In this document: positions 41,880 to 50,293 of the stretch, piece by piece
Layout: every line of letters starts with the position of its first letter
Numbering within the stretch: the stretch's first letter is position 1
Assembly (NCBI GenBank): GCA_964347975.1
Contig: CAYGAY010000001.1
Span: forward strand, 434,001 to 498,000
Reading direction: 5' to 3'
Length of the DNA: 64,000 nt
Origin: Bin87 sp964347975
Lineage (GTDB): Bacteria > Chloroflexota > Dehalococcoidia > Lucifugimonadales > UBA3495
Notes under the pieces: model-generated
Databases searched by the model: none
Told to the model about the DNA's origin: nothing
Seen by the model: the letters and a program-made list of their open reading frames with translations, nothing else
Position numbers and translations under genes: made by a program

Positions 41880-43105
41880 CGTGGAACCGATGCGGAACGC
41901 TGCGTCCCGAAGACCTCGTGATTGTGCTGACCCAGCATTGGAGCCGGTCGCACAATGCGGCAGGGGGAACCGTAAAGCCGGACGGGCGCTCCGGGGTAAC
42001 GGAACTGACCAGCCTCGGGATGGTCGTGGCTGCGGAACCAGGCCCGTTCTCGCAGCTGCGGGGTTTCCAACATCTCGTCAATGGTCAGCACGGGGGCACA
42101 TGGGATGCGGTTTTCCAGGCACAGTTGCAGGATCTCGGCTTTGTCGTGCTCCATGAACCAGGGGGCGATGAGATTCTCGGCCTCTTCGGGGTACTGGTCG
42201 CTCATCGCCCGACGGTCGCGATAGCGGGGATTGTCGATCCAGTCCGGGTCGCCCAGCAGGTTCAGGAAGCGTTGGTACTGCTCCAGCTGCGGCGCGTCGA
42301 TGCAGACGTATCCATCGCGGCAGGGCAGGACGCAGTTGGGAAACAGACCGAGCCGCATACGATTGCCGGAGCGGTAACCCGCAATGCCTCGGTATATGAA
42401 CGTAGGCAGATGGTAGCCGGTAAGCAGCGTAGCGATGATCCCTGAATCGGAGACGTCGATATATTGCCCCTGTCCCGTTCCGCCGGCCGATTCTCGAGCC
42501 AGCAACCCTACCATCGCCGCAAATGCCGCTCCCAAGCCGGCCAGGTACGATGCTTGCCGACCGGGTGTGGTCAAGGGTTCCCGGTAGGTATGACCAGTGC
42601 CGAAGCTCATGCCGCTGAGCGCGTTGACCTGTAGATCGTAACCGGCGTATTCGCAGTAATCCCCGGTTCTTCCGTACGGCGAAATCGAAACGGCAATCAG
42701 GTGAGGATGCCGCCGACGCAGTTCCGCTTCCGTGATTCCCGCATCGAGAAGTCCAGCGTAGGGTTGATTTTCGACAAAAATGTCGGCGTCTTTCAGCAAA
42801 CGATGGAGCTCTTCGATGCCGGCTTTGGATGTAGTGTCCAGCGTGACCCCGCGTTTCCCCAAGTTGGCGAAGAGGAACAGACCACTACGCTCAGGATGCG
42901 GCATACCTCCAGGGAAAGGGCCCAACTCCCGGGCGCGGTCGCCGGCTGGAGCTTCAACCTTGATGACGTCGGCGCCAAGCTCCGCGAGCAACTTGGCGCA
43001 GAAAGGGGCGGAAATCACTTCGCCCCATTCAATCACACGGATGCCCTCCAATGGGGCGGAGGGCACGGTATCTGGGGCTGGCATTGACCTATCTGGCCGC
43101 GGCAT
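41876..43105 (-). CDS. Family III CoA-transferase (CaiB/BaiF), first of pair
   Basis: A 409-residue CaiB/BaiF CoA-transferase: IRVIEWGEVISAPFCAKLLAELGADVIKVEAP, FLFANLGKRGVTLD, then ISPYGRTGDYCEYAGYDLQVNALSG, with the probable catalytic Asp in GYDLQ, and the C-terminal PAPMLGQHNHEVFG. Moves CoA between carboxylic acids, often in aromatic, carnitine or bile-acid breakdown. ATGA overlap with the second gene suggests a stoichiometric pair. No beta-oxidation genes are adjacent. Confidence 0.9.
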   Translation of the reverse strand: MPRPDRSMPAPDTVPSAPLEGIRVIEWGEVISAPFCAKLLAELGADVIKVEAPAGDRARELGPFPGGMPHPERSGLFLFANLGKRGVTLDTTSKAGIEELHRLLKDADIFVENQPYAGLLDAGITEAELRRRHPHLIAVSISPYGRTGDYCEYAGYDLQVNALSGMSFGTGHTYREPLTTPGRQASYLAGLGAAFAAMVGLLARESAGGTGQGQYIDVSDSGIIATLLTGYHLPTFIYRGIAGYRSGNRMRLGLFPNCVLPCRDGYVCIDAPQLEQYQRFLNLLGDPDWIDNPRYRDRRAMSDQYPEEAENLIAPWFMEHDKAEILQLCLENRIPCAPVLTIDEMLETPQLRERAWFRSHDHPEAGQFRYPGAPVRLYGSPCRIVRPAPMLGQHNHEVFGTQRSASVPR

Positions 43106-43190
43106 GGGCCGGACATCCTCAGGATTTTAGCAGGGTCAGATTGAGGTCAGTATAGGACTGTTGAAGGTCAAGGCGCAAGGAACGTGAAAT

Positions 43191-43374
43191 CCTCATGCGT
43201 ACCCGCTTTAACTTGTCATTCCACGCTTGCCGTAGGCGGGCGATGGCACCTCGTTTCGGCGGCGCCTGCCGCCGGCCCCGAGAGTCTTGCCGGGACGGCC
43301 ATTGCCACGCCGACGAGATTGCCACCCCCCGCATCAAGTACGGGGTCGCAATGACAAAGTGGGTACGCATGAGG
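43191..43374. mobile_element. MITE-like element, copy B, with perfect target-site duplication
   Basis: A 184-bp element bounded by CCTCATGCGTACCCGCTTT and the inverse of CCTCATGCGTACCCACTTT (18 of 19 match). It is flanked on both sides by an identical CGTGAAAT (43183-43190 and 43375-43382), a perfect 8-bp target-site duplication. Inside are a TTCCACGC...GGGCGATGGCACCTCG module and the GAGATTGCCACCCCCC ... GGGGTCGCAATGAC core. It sits in the 380-bp gap between the CoA-transferase and the histidine kinase, with the kinase promoter starting 2 nt after the right duplication. Confidence 0.85.
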
Positions 43375-43384
43375 CGTGAAATCG

Positions 43385-43413
43385 TTGACAATTATAGATG
43401 TTCAGAATATTGT
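43385..43413 (+). promoter_or_regulatory. Promoter for the histidine kinase
   Basis: TTGACA (43385-43390), a 17-nt AT-rich spacer and TATTGT (43408-43413). It is immediately downstream of MITE copy B, so that insertion replaced whatever lay upstream of the -35. Direct repeats CAGAATATTG (43403) and CAGAATATTG (43429) flank and overlap the -10 and could be an operator. Confidence 0.6.
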
Positions 43414-43485
43414 GTATCCAGAATATTGGGATGGCTTGAAATGGACAGGCCTGGCGCCGGGATCAGCCAGTCGGAGATACAGCTG

Positions 43486-44874
43486 ATGAGCAGAGAGCAG
43501 GAATTGCAGCAGGAAGTGGATCGTCTTAACGCTGAGATAGTCCAACGCGACAATGAGTTGTTGCAGCTGCGTGACCAGGGTCACTTGGACATGAGCGCCG
43601 ATCGGCTGCCTATTATCCGCCTCGAAAATCAGGAGGTGTTTAACACCTACTATTCGGCGGAATCGTTCGAGGATACCTTGCGCGTCATGGCGCTTCGAGC
43701 GCGCCAAATGCTGGGGGCTCACCAGTCGGCCATCAGTTATGTCCCCGATGGCGACTTCAGGGCGTCCATTCATGCCGTATCTCTATCTGACAAGTACGCG
43801 CGCTATCGGGCCTACGATGTGATGCCCACCGGGGAGGGGATCTGGGGCCTTATTGTCAAGAACCATCAGCCGGTTAGAATGACCGAGGAAGTCCTTTATT
43901 CACATCCGCAGTTCAAGCATTTCAGCGGCCTCAAAACCGCCGAGGGTTTGGAACACCCCCCAATGCCGGGGTGGTTGGCGGCGCCCGTGCTGCGCAAAGG
44001 TGGCGGGCTCCTGGGCGTGCTCCAGCTGAGCGACAAGTTCGAGGGAGAATTCACCGACTATGACCAAGAGCAACTGGTAAAACTGGCCACTTTGTACGCG
44101 CCGATTTTTGAGCTCCAATATGTCAACGATGATCTCCAACAGCAAGCCGCTTCGTTGCGGCAAGCCACGCTGGAGCTGCAACGTTCCAACGCCGAGCTTG
44201 AGCAGTTCGCCTACGTGGCGTCGCACGACCTCCAAGAGCCGCTGCGGATGGTGACCAGCTATCTACAGCTCCTGGAACGACGCTACAAAGAAAAGCTGGA
44301 TCAAGATGCGGAAGAATTCATCGGGTTTGCCGTTGACGGCGCGTCCCGGATGCAGACGCTGATCCAGGATTTGTTGACCTATTCCCGGGTCGGAACCCGT
44401 GGGGCCGCTTTTGAGCCTACGGATTGTGACGAGGTCCTGAGTCGAGTTTTGACGAATCTGGAGGTGGCAATCGAGGAAAGTGGAGCGGAGATCAGCTGCG
44501 GGACACTGCCCAACATAGCGGTTGACGCTTCCCAGTTGTCTCAATTGCTGCAGAATCTGATTGGGAACGCGATCAAGTTCAGAGGAGACAGCCCACCGCG
44601 CATCCAGGTCGGAGCACAACAGCGTGACGGGGACTGGTTGTTTTCAGTTCGCGACAATGGCATAGGCATTGACCCCCGGCATGGTGAGCGCATATTCCAG
44701 GTTTTCCAACGCCTGCATGGGATCGGTCAGTACCAGGGAACCGGCATTGGTCTCGCGGTTTGCAAAAAAATTGCGGAACGGCATCAGGGTCAGATCTGGG
44801 TAGAGTCTGAGGAAGGCGCCGGTGCGACTTTTTACTTCACAATCCCGGCGCATCTCGCCTCAATTTCCGGTTAG
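43486..44874 (+). CDS. GAF-domain sensor histidine kinase
   Basis: A 462-residue soluble kinase: an N-terminal coiled coil (EQELQQEVDRLNAEIVQRDNELLQL), a GAF domain (about residues 50-200; YSAESFEDTLRVMALRARQMLG ... GWLAAPVLRKGGGLLGVLQLSD), the H-box VASHDLQEPLRMVTSYLQLLERRY, N-box LLQNLIGNAIKF, G1 VRDNGIGIDPRHGERIFQVFQRLH and G2 QGTGIGLAVCKKIAERHQG. Closest in style to the cyanobacterial phytochrome kinases paired with Rcp1-like receivers, but the GAF domain has no visible bilin Cys. ATG 43486 has GGAG 9 nt upstream. Confidence 0.88.
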   Translation: MSREQELQQEVDRLNAEIVQRDNELLQLRDQGHLDMSADRLPIIRLENQEVFNTYYSAESFEDTLRVMALRARQMLGAHQSAISYVPDGDFRASIHAVSLSDKYARYRAYDVMPTGEGIWGLIVKNHQPVRMTEEVLYSHPQFKHFSGLKTAEGLEHPPMPGWLAAPVLRKGGGLLGVLQLSDKFEGEFTDYDQEQLVKLATLYAPIFELQYVNDDLQQQAASLRQATLELQRSNAELEQFAYVASHDLQEPLRMVTSYLQLLERRYKEKLDQDAEEFIGFAVDGASRMQTLIQDLLTYSRVGTRGAAFEPTDCDEVLSRVLTNLEVAIEESGAEISCGTLPNIAVDASQLSQLLQNLIGNAIKFRGDSPPRIQVGAQQRDGDWLFSVRDNGIGIDPRHGERIFQVFQRLHGIGQYQGTGIGLAVCKKIAERHQGQIWVESEEGAGATFYFTIPAHLASISG

Positions 44875-44970
44875 GGTCGGCGCACGACGCCGAGACCAAA
44901 ATTCCGCCAGCGTCTGCTGGCAAGCGCATTGCAACCAATTCCCAACAGCGCGGAGCAGGAGGTGAAACAG

Positions 44971-45420
44971 ATGACGACAACACCCCCACGACGCCGGCCC
45001 GTAGAGATCCTTCTGGTCGAGGATAATCCGGGGGATGTGCGGCTTACGCGCGAGGCTTTTGCGGACACCCGGATCAATAACAATCTGTCGGTGGTTGGAG
45101 ACGGGGAAGAAGCCATGGCGTTCCTCAGGCGGGAGGGTGATTACTCCGCCGCCCCACGCCCCGACATCATTCTCCTGGACCTCAATCTGCCCCGCAAGAG
45201 CGGCCGCGAGGTGCTGGAAGAGGCGAAAACAGATCCAAATCTGCTTTCTATCCCCATTGTGGTGATGACCACATCGGAAGCCGAAGGGGATATCCTCAAT
45301 TCGTACTACCACCACGCCAACGCTTATGTCACCAAGCCAGTGGACCTGGATTGCTTTATCGACGTCGTCACTAAGATTGAGGGGTTTTGGCTCACCATCG
45401 TAAAGCTTCCGCCGGACTGA
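44971..45420 (+). CDS. Response regulator, stand-alone receiver (Rcp1-like)
   Basis: A 149-residue single-domain receiver: VEILLVEDNPGDVRLTREAFAD (acidic pair DN), phospho-acceptor Asp in IILLDLNLPRKSGREVLEEAK, Thr in PIVVMTTSEAEGDI and Lys in ANAYVTKPVDLDCFIDVV. The LNLPRKSG signature is typical of Rcp1-type regulators partnered with phytochrome-like kinases. Start at ATG 44971 with AGGAGG 9 nt upstream. No output domain, so it must act through protein contacts or phosphorelay. Confidence 0.92.
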   Translation: MTTTPPRRRPVEILLVEDNPGDVRLTREAFADTRINNNLSVVGDGEEAMAFLRREGDYSAAPRPDIILLDLNLPRKSGREVLEEAKTDPNLLSIPIVVMTTSEAEGDILNSYYHHANAYVTKPVDLDCFIDVVTKIEGFWLTIVKLPPD

Positions 45421-45516
45421 GTTGGCGATGAGAGCCCGTTCCGTTTGACGGGTTCGGCTCCAGTCGGCGTCTCTGACGCGCAGGTTCCGAGCTACCATGA
45501 AGGAGGTAGAGTTGCC

Positions 45517-46026
45517 ATGACTACACGCTCTTCGGAAAACCCCATCGAGGTACTGCTGGTCGAGGATAACCCCGCCGATGCCAGACTGACGGAAGAGATC
45601 CTGAAAGACTCGGAGTACGCCGTGAATTTTTCGGTCGTGGAAGACGGCGAGGTCGCCATGACGTACCTCCGCCGTCAGGGGGAGTATGCGTACACCGCCC
45701 GGCCGGATCTAATACTTTTGGACCTGAACCTGCCCAGAAAGAGTGGACAGGAGGTTCTGGCCGAGATGAACGAGGACTCTAATTTGAGGAACATTCCGGT
45801 GATGATCCTGACCGGAACAGCCGCGGAGCAGAGCCTGCTCTTTTCGTACAACATCCCGCCGTCGCGGTTCTGCCGAAAACCGATCGACGTGCCGCGTTTT
45901 GACGCGGTGGTCGGTCAGCTTGATGCCCTCAGCGAACGGCCCCTGGTAATTGGGACTCCGCCGGCGGCGCGGCAGGCCGCCAGCAGCGGAGGGGGGCGCA
46001 AATGGTGGTGGCCCTTCGGACGTTAG
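45517..46026 (+). CDS. Response regulator, stand-alone receiver (Rcp1-like), second copy
   Basis: A 169-residue receiver paralogous to the preceding gene: IEVLLVEDNPADARLTEEILKD, LILLDLNLPRKSGQEVLAEMN (phospho-Asp), MILTGTAAEQSLLFS and SRFCRKPIDVPRFDAVV (Lys). In the beta5 region the Lys is in RKP rather than TKP. The C-terminal tail is basic and ends GGGRKWWWPFGR, unlike the first copy, so the two may have different partners. AGGAGG lies 11 nt before ATG 45517. The kinase may feed both. Confidence 0.9.
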   Translation: MTTRSSENPIEVLLVEDNPADARLTEEILKDSEYAVNFSVVEDGEVAMTYLRRQGEYAYTARPDLILLDLNLPRKSGQEVLAEMNEDSNLRNIPVMILTGTAAEQSLLFSYNIPPSRFCRKPIDVPRFDAVVGQLDALSERPLVIGTPPAARQAASSGGGRKWWWPFGR

Positions 46027-46379
46027 CCGGCGGGGTGGGCTTTATCACCTGCCGAAGATGTTCCACACCCCCGGCGGCTCGAGCATGGTATGCCCGGGGG
46101 CGGTAGGGGAGAATAATCATCCAAACAGATACCCACCGCGCACGCCGGTCTTCGTCATCCAATTGGGAAGATTGCAAAACTCCACGGAACTTGCTGAGGA
46201 CTTAGCGTTTCCAGGTTTCGCTCCAGGCCGGGGTGACGGTTTTGCAATCGTCCCAAGTCAAAGACACTTGACGGCGGATGCAGTTTTGCGTATCATAGGA
46301 GTTGACCCCCCCATCCTGTTTCGACGGATGGGCAGCGAACCGCCCCCTGGCTGGGCGGTTACGCATTTAAGGGCTTCTT
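46027..46379. other. 353-bp gap before the NYN gene
   Basis: No convincing gene. It contains a perfect 11-bp inverted repeat, GATTGCAAAAC (46170-46180) and GTTTTGCAATC (46239-46249), 58 nt apart, and a TTGACC with no good -10 at about 46301. Any open reading frames here lack ribosome sites and domain similarity that I can see. Confidence 0.5.
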
Positions 46380-47015
46380 ATGCCGGAAACAATTGCCTAC
46401 ATTGACGGCTTGAACCTTTATTACGGGGCTTTGAAAAACCGACCTCCCCTGAAGTGGCTGAATCCACTTGCAATGCTGGAGAAATTATTTCCACAGGCGA
46501 ACATCAGCCGCATCCGGTATTTCTCGGCATTGACCCTGAGAACGCCAGCCGACCCCGACGCGCCAGCGCGCCAGACGATATATTTTCGGGCGTTGCAGAC
46601 CATACCCATCTTGGAAATTCACCGGGGACGCATGGCAGAGCGAAAGAAGACGGGTATTGTACTAAGCTCATCGCCACCAAGAATCTCAACCATTGAAGTG
46701 TTTGAAGAAAAGCGCACCGACGTCAATATAGCGTCATACCTGCTGATGGACGCATTTGAAGGCCGCTACGACACTGCGGTCGTGGTGTCCAACGACTCTG
46801 ATTTGACCACGCCCATAGAAATGGTGGTGCAGCGTCTTAAGAAAACAGTGATTATAGTTAATCCGTATCCGGCTCACCGCCAAAGCAGTGAGTTGCGGCG
46901 AGCGGCCTCTGGGACGGTACGGCAGATCAATTCCTCGGTGTTGAGGGCCAGCCAGTTCCCGAATACGATGACCGACGCTCGAGGCACAATCAGGCGCCAC
47001 CGAACCTATGTATAA
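46380..47015 (+). CDS. NYN-domain (LabA/DUF88-type) putative RNase
   Basis: A 211-residue NYN-domain protein of the PIN superfamily. Acidic active-site residues appear in TIAYIDGLNLYYGALKNRPP, KRTDVNIASYLLMDAFEGRYDTAVVVSNDSDLTTPIEMVVQRL and KTVIIVNP. Such proteins cut RNA or act in RNA decay or defence. No antitoxin is adjacent. It ends in a Thr/Arg-rich tail (GTIRRHRTYV). A hairpin at 47025 follows the stop. Confidence 0.88.
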   Translation: MPETIAYIDGLNLYYGALKNRPPLKWLNPLAMLEKLFPQANISRIRYFSALTLRTPADPDAPARQTIYFRALQTIPILEIHRGRMAERKKTGIVLSSSPPRISTIEVFEEKRTDVNIASYLLMDAFEGRYDTAVVVSNDSDLTTPIEMVVQRLKKTVIIVNPYPAHRQSSELRRAASGTVRQINSSVLRASQFPNTMTDARGTIRRHRTYV

Positions 47016-47024
47016 CGGGGCAAG

Positions 47025-47048
47025 CAGGGGCGAATAGACATTCGCCCC
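47025..47048. terminator. GGGGCGA-family hairpin between convergent genes
   Basis: Perfect 10-bp stem AGGGGCGAAT / ATTCGCCCCT with an AGAC loop, between the NYN gene and the minus-strand hydantoinase. Short TTGT downstream, no long T-run. Likely a bidirectional terminator. Confidence 0.6.
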
Positions 47049-47075
47049 TCAATTGTATCCTGGAACCGTCGGCGG

Positions 47076-48500
47076 TCAGCCAATCGGGCGGCTCGTAACC
47101 TCCCGGTCCACCTTGCGCGGGACCCACTGGCCGAACCCGGCCGGGGCCGTTAGGTGACCGTCTTCCACGGCCACCGTGCCGCGCATGATGGTCGTGACCG
47201 GCCAGCCCTCAATCTCGAAGCCTTCCCAGATGCTGTAGTCGCTGATGTGGAAATCGTCCATGGTGAGGCGCTTTTTGATGGACGGGTCGATGAGAGTGAT
47301 GTCGGCGTCGCTGCCGGGAGCCAGGGCGCCCTTGCGAGGATAGAGGCCCATGATGCGGGCGCAGTTGGCCGAGGTTACGTCAACGAAGCGTTGCAGGGAC
47401 ATTCCACGCTTGGATACGCCCTCGCTGTAGGTGATACCGACGCGGGTTTCGGCGCCGTTGTGGCCGCCGGTGACGTCGCGCACCGACTTGCCCTGGATCT
47501 TGAGGTTCCAGTCGGTACAGTACTCGTCGGTGGCCATGGTGTGCAGGCCGCCCCAGGCGATACCCTTCCAGAGCATGGCGGCGTCTTCCGGGGACTTGAG
47601 AGACGGGTAGGTGTGGTACTTCATCCCGTTCTCTTCCTTGTAGTTATTGGCGTTGAAGCACGCGTAGTTGTGCAGCGTTTCGCCGTAAGCGGGAACTCCC
47701 CGGTTGCGGGCTTCGCCGATGGCGTTGATGCCCTCCCGCGCGCTGACGTGGACGAAATAGACGGGCGCGCCGGTCCACTCGGCCACGCGCAGCACGCGAC
47801 GGAAGGATACGTCCTCGGACTCGTTGCTGTGGACGAGGGGCATATTCCACCACTCGTTGCGCTCCTCGCGCTGGAGCTTTTCATACATGTACTGCACCAT
47901 GTCATCGTCCTCCGAGTGGACGAGGAGCATGGCGTCGTTGCGTTGGATGACCTCCATCAGGTCGTGAAGGTGGCCCATGCCCACCTTGCGCGGTTCGCCG
48001 GACATTTCCGGCGGGCGGATGTTGGTGGTGAAAATCTTGACGCTGGCCCAGCCGCCTTCGATGTACTCGTGAAGTGATTCCAGGGTGCGCTGGGGTATCT
48101 CGCCCAGGAGCATCAGGTGGTGGGCATAGTCAGCGTAGGAGTTGCCGCGCCAGGAGTTGTTGCGCTCTTGGATGGCTTCATCGATAGTATTGCCGGGATG
48201 GTGGATGGCGAAGTCCAGCAGGGTGGTGGTGCCGCCGAACAGGGCGGCGCGGCTGACTTGCTCCGGCGGAGCGGTACGCAGGTTGCCCGGCCCCATGATG
48301 GGAGCGTCGATGTGGGCATGGGGTTCGATGCCGCCGGGGACGACAATCTTTCCCGCAGCGTCAATGACCCGCCCAACGTCGTCCGTCATGGTATTGGGCG
48401 CGGTGATGGCGACGATCTTCTCGCCCTGGATGCAAACGTCCCAGTCGCCTACGCCCCAAGGCGTGACCACCTGACCGCCGCGAATGATCAAGTCCAGCAT
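47076..48500 (-). CDS. Dihydropyrimidinase / D-hydantoinase family amidohydrolase
   Basis: A 474-residue zinc amidohydrolase hydrolysing cyclic amides such as dihydropyrimidines or hydantoins. LDLIIRGGQVVTPWGVGDWDV, VPGGIEPHAHIDAPIMG (HxH metal ligands), WASVKIFTTN (the carboxylated Lys), LLVHSEDDDM, YFVHVSAREG, and TMATDEYCTDWN (Asp ligand). Length typical. Divergent from the hydroxyacid dehydrogenase across a 540-bp gap. Confidence 0.88.
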   Translation of the reverse strand: MLDLIIRGGQVVTPWGVGDWDVCIQGEKIVAITAPNTMTDDVGRVIDAAGKIVVPGGIEPHAHIDAPIMGPGNLRTAPPEQVSRAALFGGTTTLLDFAIHHPGNTIDEAIQERNNSWRGNSYADYAHHLMLLGEIPQRTLESLHEYIEGGWASVKIFTTNIRPPEMSGEPRKVGMGHLHDLMEVIQRNDAMLLVHSEDDDMVQYMYEKLQREERNEWWNMPLVHSNESEDVSFRRVLRVAEWTGAPVYFVHVSAREGINAIGEARNRGVPAYGETLHNYACFNANNYKEENGMKYHTYPSLKSPEDAAMLWKGIAWGGLHTMATDEYCTDWNLKIQGKSVRDVTGGHNGAETRVGITYSEGVSKRGMSLQRFVDVTSANCARIMGLYPRKGALAPGSDADITLIDPSIKKRLTMDDFHISDYSIWEGFEIEGWPVTTIMRGTVAVEDGHLTAPAGFGQWVPRKVDREVTSRPIG

Positions 48501-48680
48501 AATTTAGATCCCTCCGGGTACGGCGTGAGCCGGCGGTATGCTGGCCCCGGCCGGTTTGGATGGGCGCAGTATAGCGTAAAACTGCCGACGCGATGCGCCC
48601 TTGCAATGTTGCTCGTCCTCCCTTGCCCCGTTGAGGTCAGGAAAGTGGCGAGCCTTATTTTTCGGAACTTCAGGGCAACG

Positions 48681-48710
48681 TTGGCAAGTTCAAAGGCTCA
48701 CTGATACAAT
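48681..48710 (+). promoter_or_regulatory. Promoter upstream of the hydroxyacid dehydrogenase leader
   Basis: TTGGCA (48681-48686), an 18-nt spacer and TACAAT (48705-48710) preceded by TGA, an extended -10. The start codon is 330 nt further on, which implies a long 5' leader. Confidence 0.5.
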
Positions 48711-49040
48711 CGGGCCAACATAATCACAGCCCCCGACTACCGGCAATAGCCGGGGGAATTCCCGATAACAGGGCGTTATCAAATCCACATCATCGAAAAG
48801 CACGAGCGCCAGAAGGTAAAATGGCCCTTGATTGCACCCGCAACCTTTACGCAAACGCGCGCCACGTTGCCATAGCCGCCTGGGAGGGACGCCGGCGTCT
48901 TCATCGCCGGATGTCGATATCCGCCGTTACCGGCGGTCCAGAGCGGATTGCGACGCCGTGACCGACGCCACCAATTGCCATCGCTGAACTGCCTAGCGTT
49001 GGTCAGCACGCCGGAGAGACCACCACAGGGGAAGAGTCTC
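48711..49040 (+). other. Long structured 5' leader, possible regulatory RNA
   Basis: About 330 nt between a good promoter and the dehydrogenase ATG with no plausible gene on either strand. Several hairpins: CCGGC-AATA-GCCGG near 48740, and CCGCCGTTACCGGCGG around 48921-48936, besides other GC pairings. I matched none of the riboswitch or T-box signatures I know. It could be a leader RNA or simply spacer. Confidence 0.3.
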
Positions 49041-49994
49041 ATGGGATTCAAGCTAGTAATCTGCCCGCCCAACTACCAGGATCACTGGCCAGAGCGGTTG
49101 CGTGAAGAAATACCCGACATCGACGTTCAGGTATGCCCCACGGTGGGTGAGGCAATGGAGGTGATTGGCGATGCTGACGCGGCCTTCGGCGACGTAGCGC
49201 CCGAACTGCTGGAACGGGCTCACAACCTCAAGTGGATTGCCTGTCCCCAAGCCGGACCGCGCGCCGGGTATTACCACAAATCACTGATCGAAAGCGACGT
49301 GGTGGTCACCAATACGCGGGAGATCTATAACGACCACATCAGCGCCCACATCATGTCGCTGCTGCTGGCCTTTGCCCGGGGATTGCAGGTGTACCTACCC
49401 CAGCAGGCGGCCGGAGTCTGGCGGCAGGGTTACGAGACCGTCTATCTGCCCGAGGCCACCGCAGTCGTCGTTGGTGTCGGAGGCATCGGCGGCGAAACGG
49501 CGCGACTGTGCGCGGAGTTTGGGATGACCGTGCTGGGTGTTGATCCCAGGCTGCCGGAACCTACGCAGGGAGTGTCGGAACTATACCAGCCCGGTGATCT
49601 GTTGACCGTGCTGCCGCGCGGTGATTTCGTCGTCGTAACCGTGCCGGAAACGCCCGAGACCCAGGGAATGTTTGGAGGGGCGCAGTTCCTGGCCATGAAA
49701 AACAGCAGCTTCTTCATCAACATTGGGAGGGGCGCTACCGTAATTCTCAACGATCTGGTGGACGCTCTCACGACGGGTGAAATCGCCGGCGCCGGGCTGG
49801 ATGTGTTCCAGATCGAGCCTTTGCCGGCGGGTCATCCACTGTGGAGCATGCCCAATGTGATCATCACGCCCCACGTAGCCGGCAACGGACCGTATCTCGA
49901 CGACCGGCGCACCGACCTCTTCATCGACAACTGCAAACGCTTCAACGAAGGACGGGAACTGCGCAACGTGGTAGACAAGGCCAATTGGTTCTGA
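49041..49994 (+). CDS. D-isomer-specific 2-hydroxyacid dehydrogenase
   Basis: A 317-residue NAD-dependent dehydrogenase: the Rossmann motif VVVGVGGIGGETARLCAEFGMTVLGVD, then VTVPETPETQGMFG, the catalytic Arg in FINIGRGATVILNDL, Glu in GLDVFQIEPLPAGHPLW and His in VIITPHVAGNGPYLDDRR. NAD site and triad intact. Substrate could be glyoxylate, hydroxypyruvate or another 2-oxoacid. ATG 49041 has GGGGAAGAG upstream. Confidence 0.92.
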   Translation: MGFKLVICPPNYQDHWPERLREEIPDIDVQVCPTVGEAMEVIGDADAAFGDVAPELLERAHNLKWIACPQAGPRAGYYHKSLIESDVVVTNTREIYNDHISAHIMSLLLAFARGLQVYLPQQAAGVWRQGYETVYLPEATAVVVGVGGIGGETARLCAEFGMTVLGVDPRLPEPTQGVSELYQPGDLLTVLPRGDFVVVTVPETPETQGMFGGAQFLAMKNSSFFINIGRGATVILNDLVDALTTGEIAGAGLDVFQIEPLPAGHPLWSMPNVIITPHVAGNGPYLDDRRTDLFIDNCKRFNEGRELRNVVDKANWF

Positions 49995-50286
49995 TCCAGC
50001 GGTCCGGGCAATGGGACTGACTATTGCGCCCACCACCGGGCCGACCGGGATGCCAACCATCAACCCCATAATGCTCCCGCCAACCACTCCGAACATGAAA
50101 GACCGCCGTTCCGGCGAGGGATTGTCAACTCTCAGCGCCAGGACAATCTCAAAGACCGTACCGTCAAATGCGCCAATCATCGCTCCGAAGTACCCCGGCC
50201 ACCAAGCCCTCGACTGCGCCGATGCTGATACAGGCCAGCGCAATCATCTGATGATGCGCCTCCGTCCGCTCAGTGCAGATGGGCAT
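49995..50286 (-). pseudogene. Frameshifted small glycine-rich membrane protein
   Basis: Two minus-strand frames form one plausible protein. The first begins MPICTERTEAHHQMIALACI and continues SIGAVEGLVAG, then shifts and stops at 50164. The other frame continues YFGAMIGAFDGTVFEIVLAL, then a GGSIMGLMVGIPVGPVVGAI segment. Both parts are Gly/Ala-spaced hydrophobic helices (glycine-zipper style), and a one-base change near 50205 would join them. ATG 50247 with GGAGG upstream is an alternative start. There is no natural stop before the dehydrogenase, so the 3' end is lost too. Confidence 0.4.
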
Positions 50287-50293
50287 ATTGCAT

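Noticed and set aside
45950..46405. Possible gene between the second receiver and the NYN gene
   Set aside because: Starts inside the receiver gene, overlaps the NYN start, has no ribosome site and no recognisable domain.
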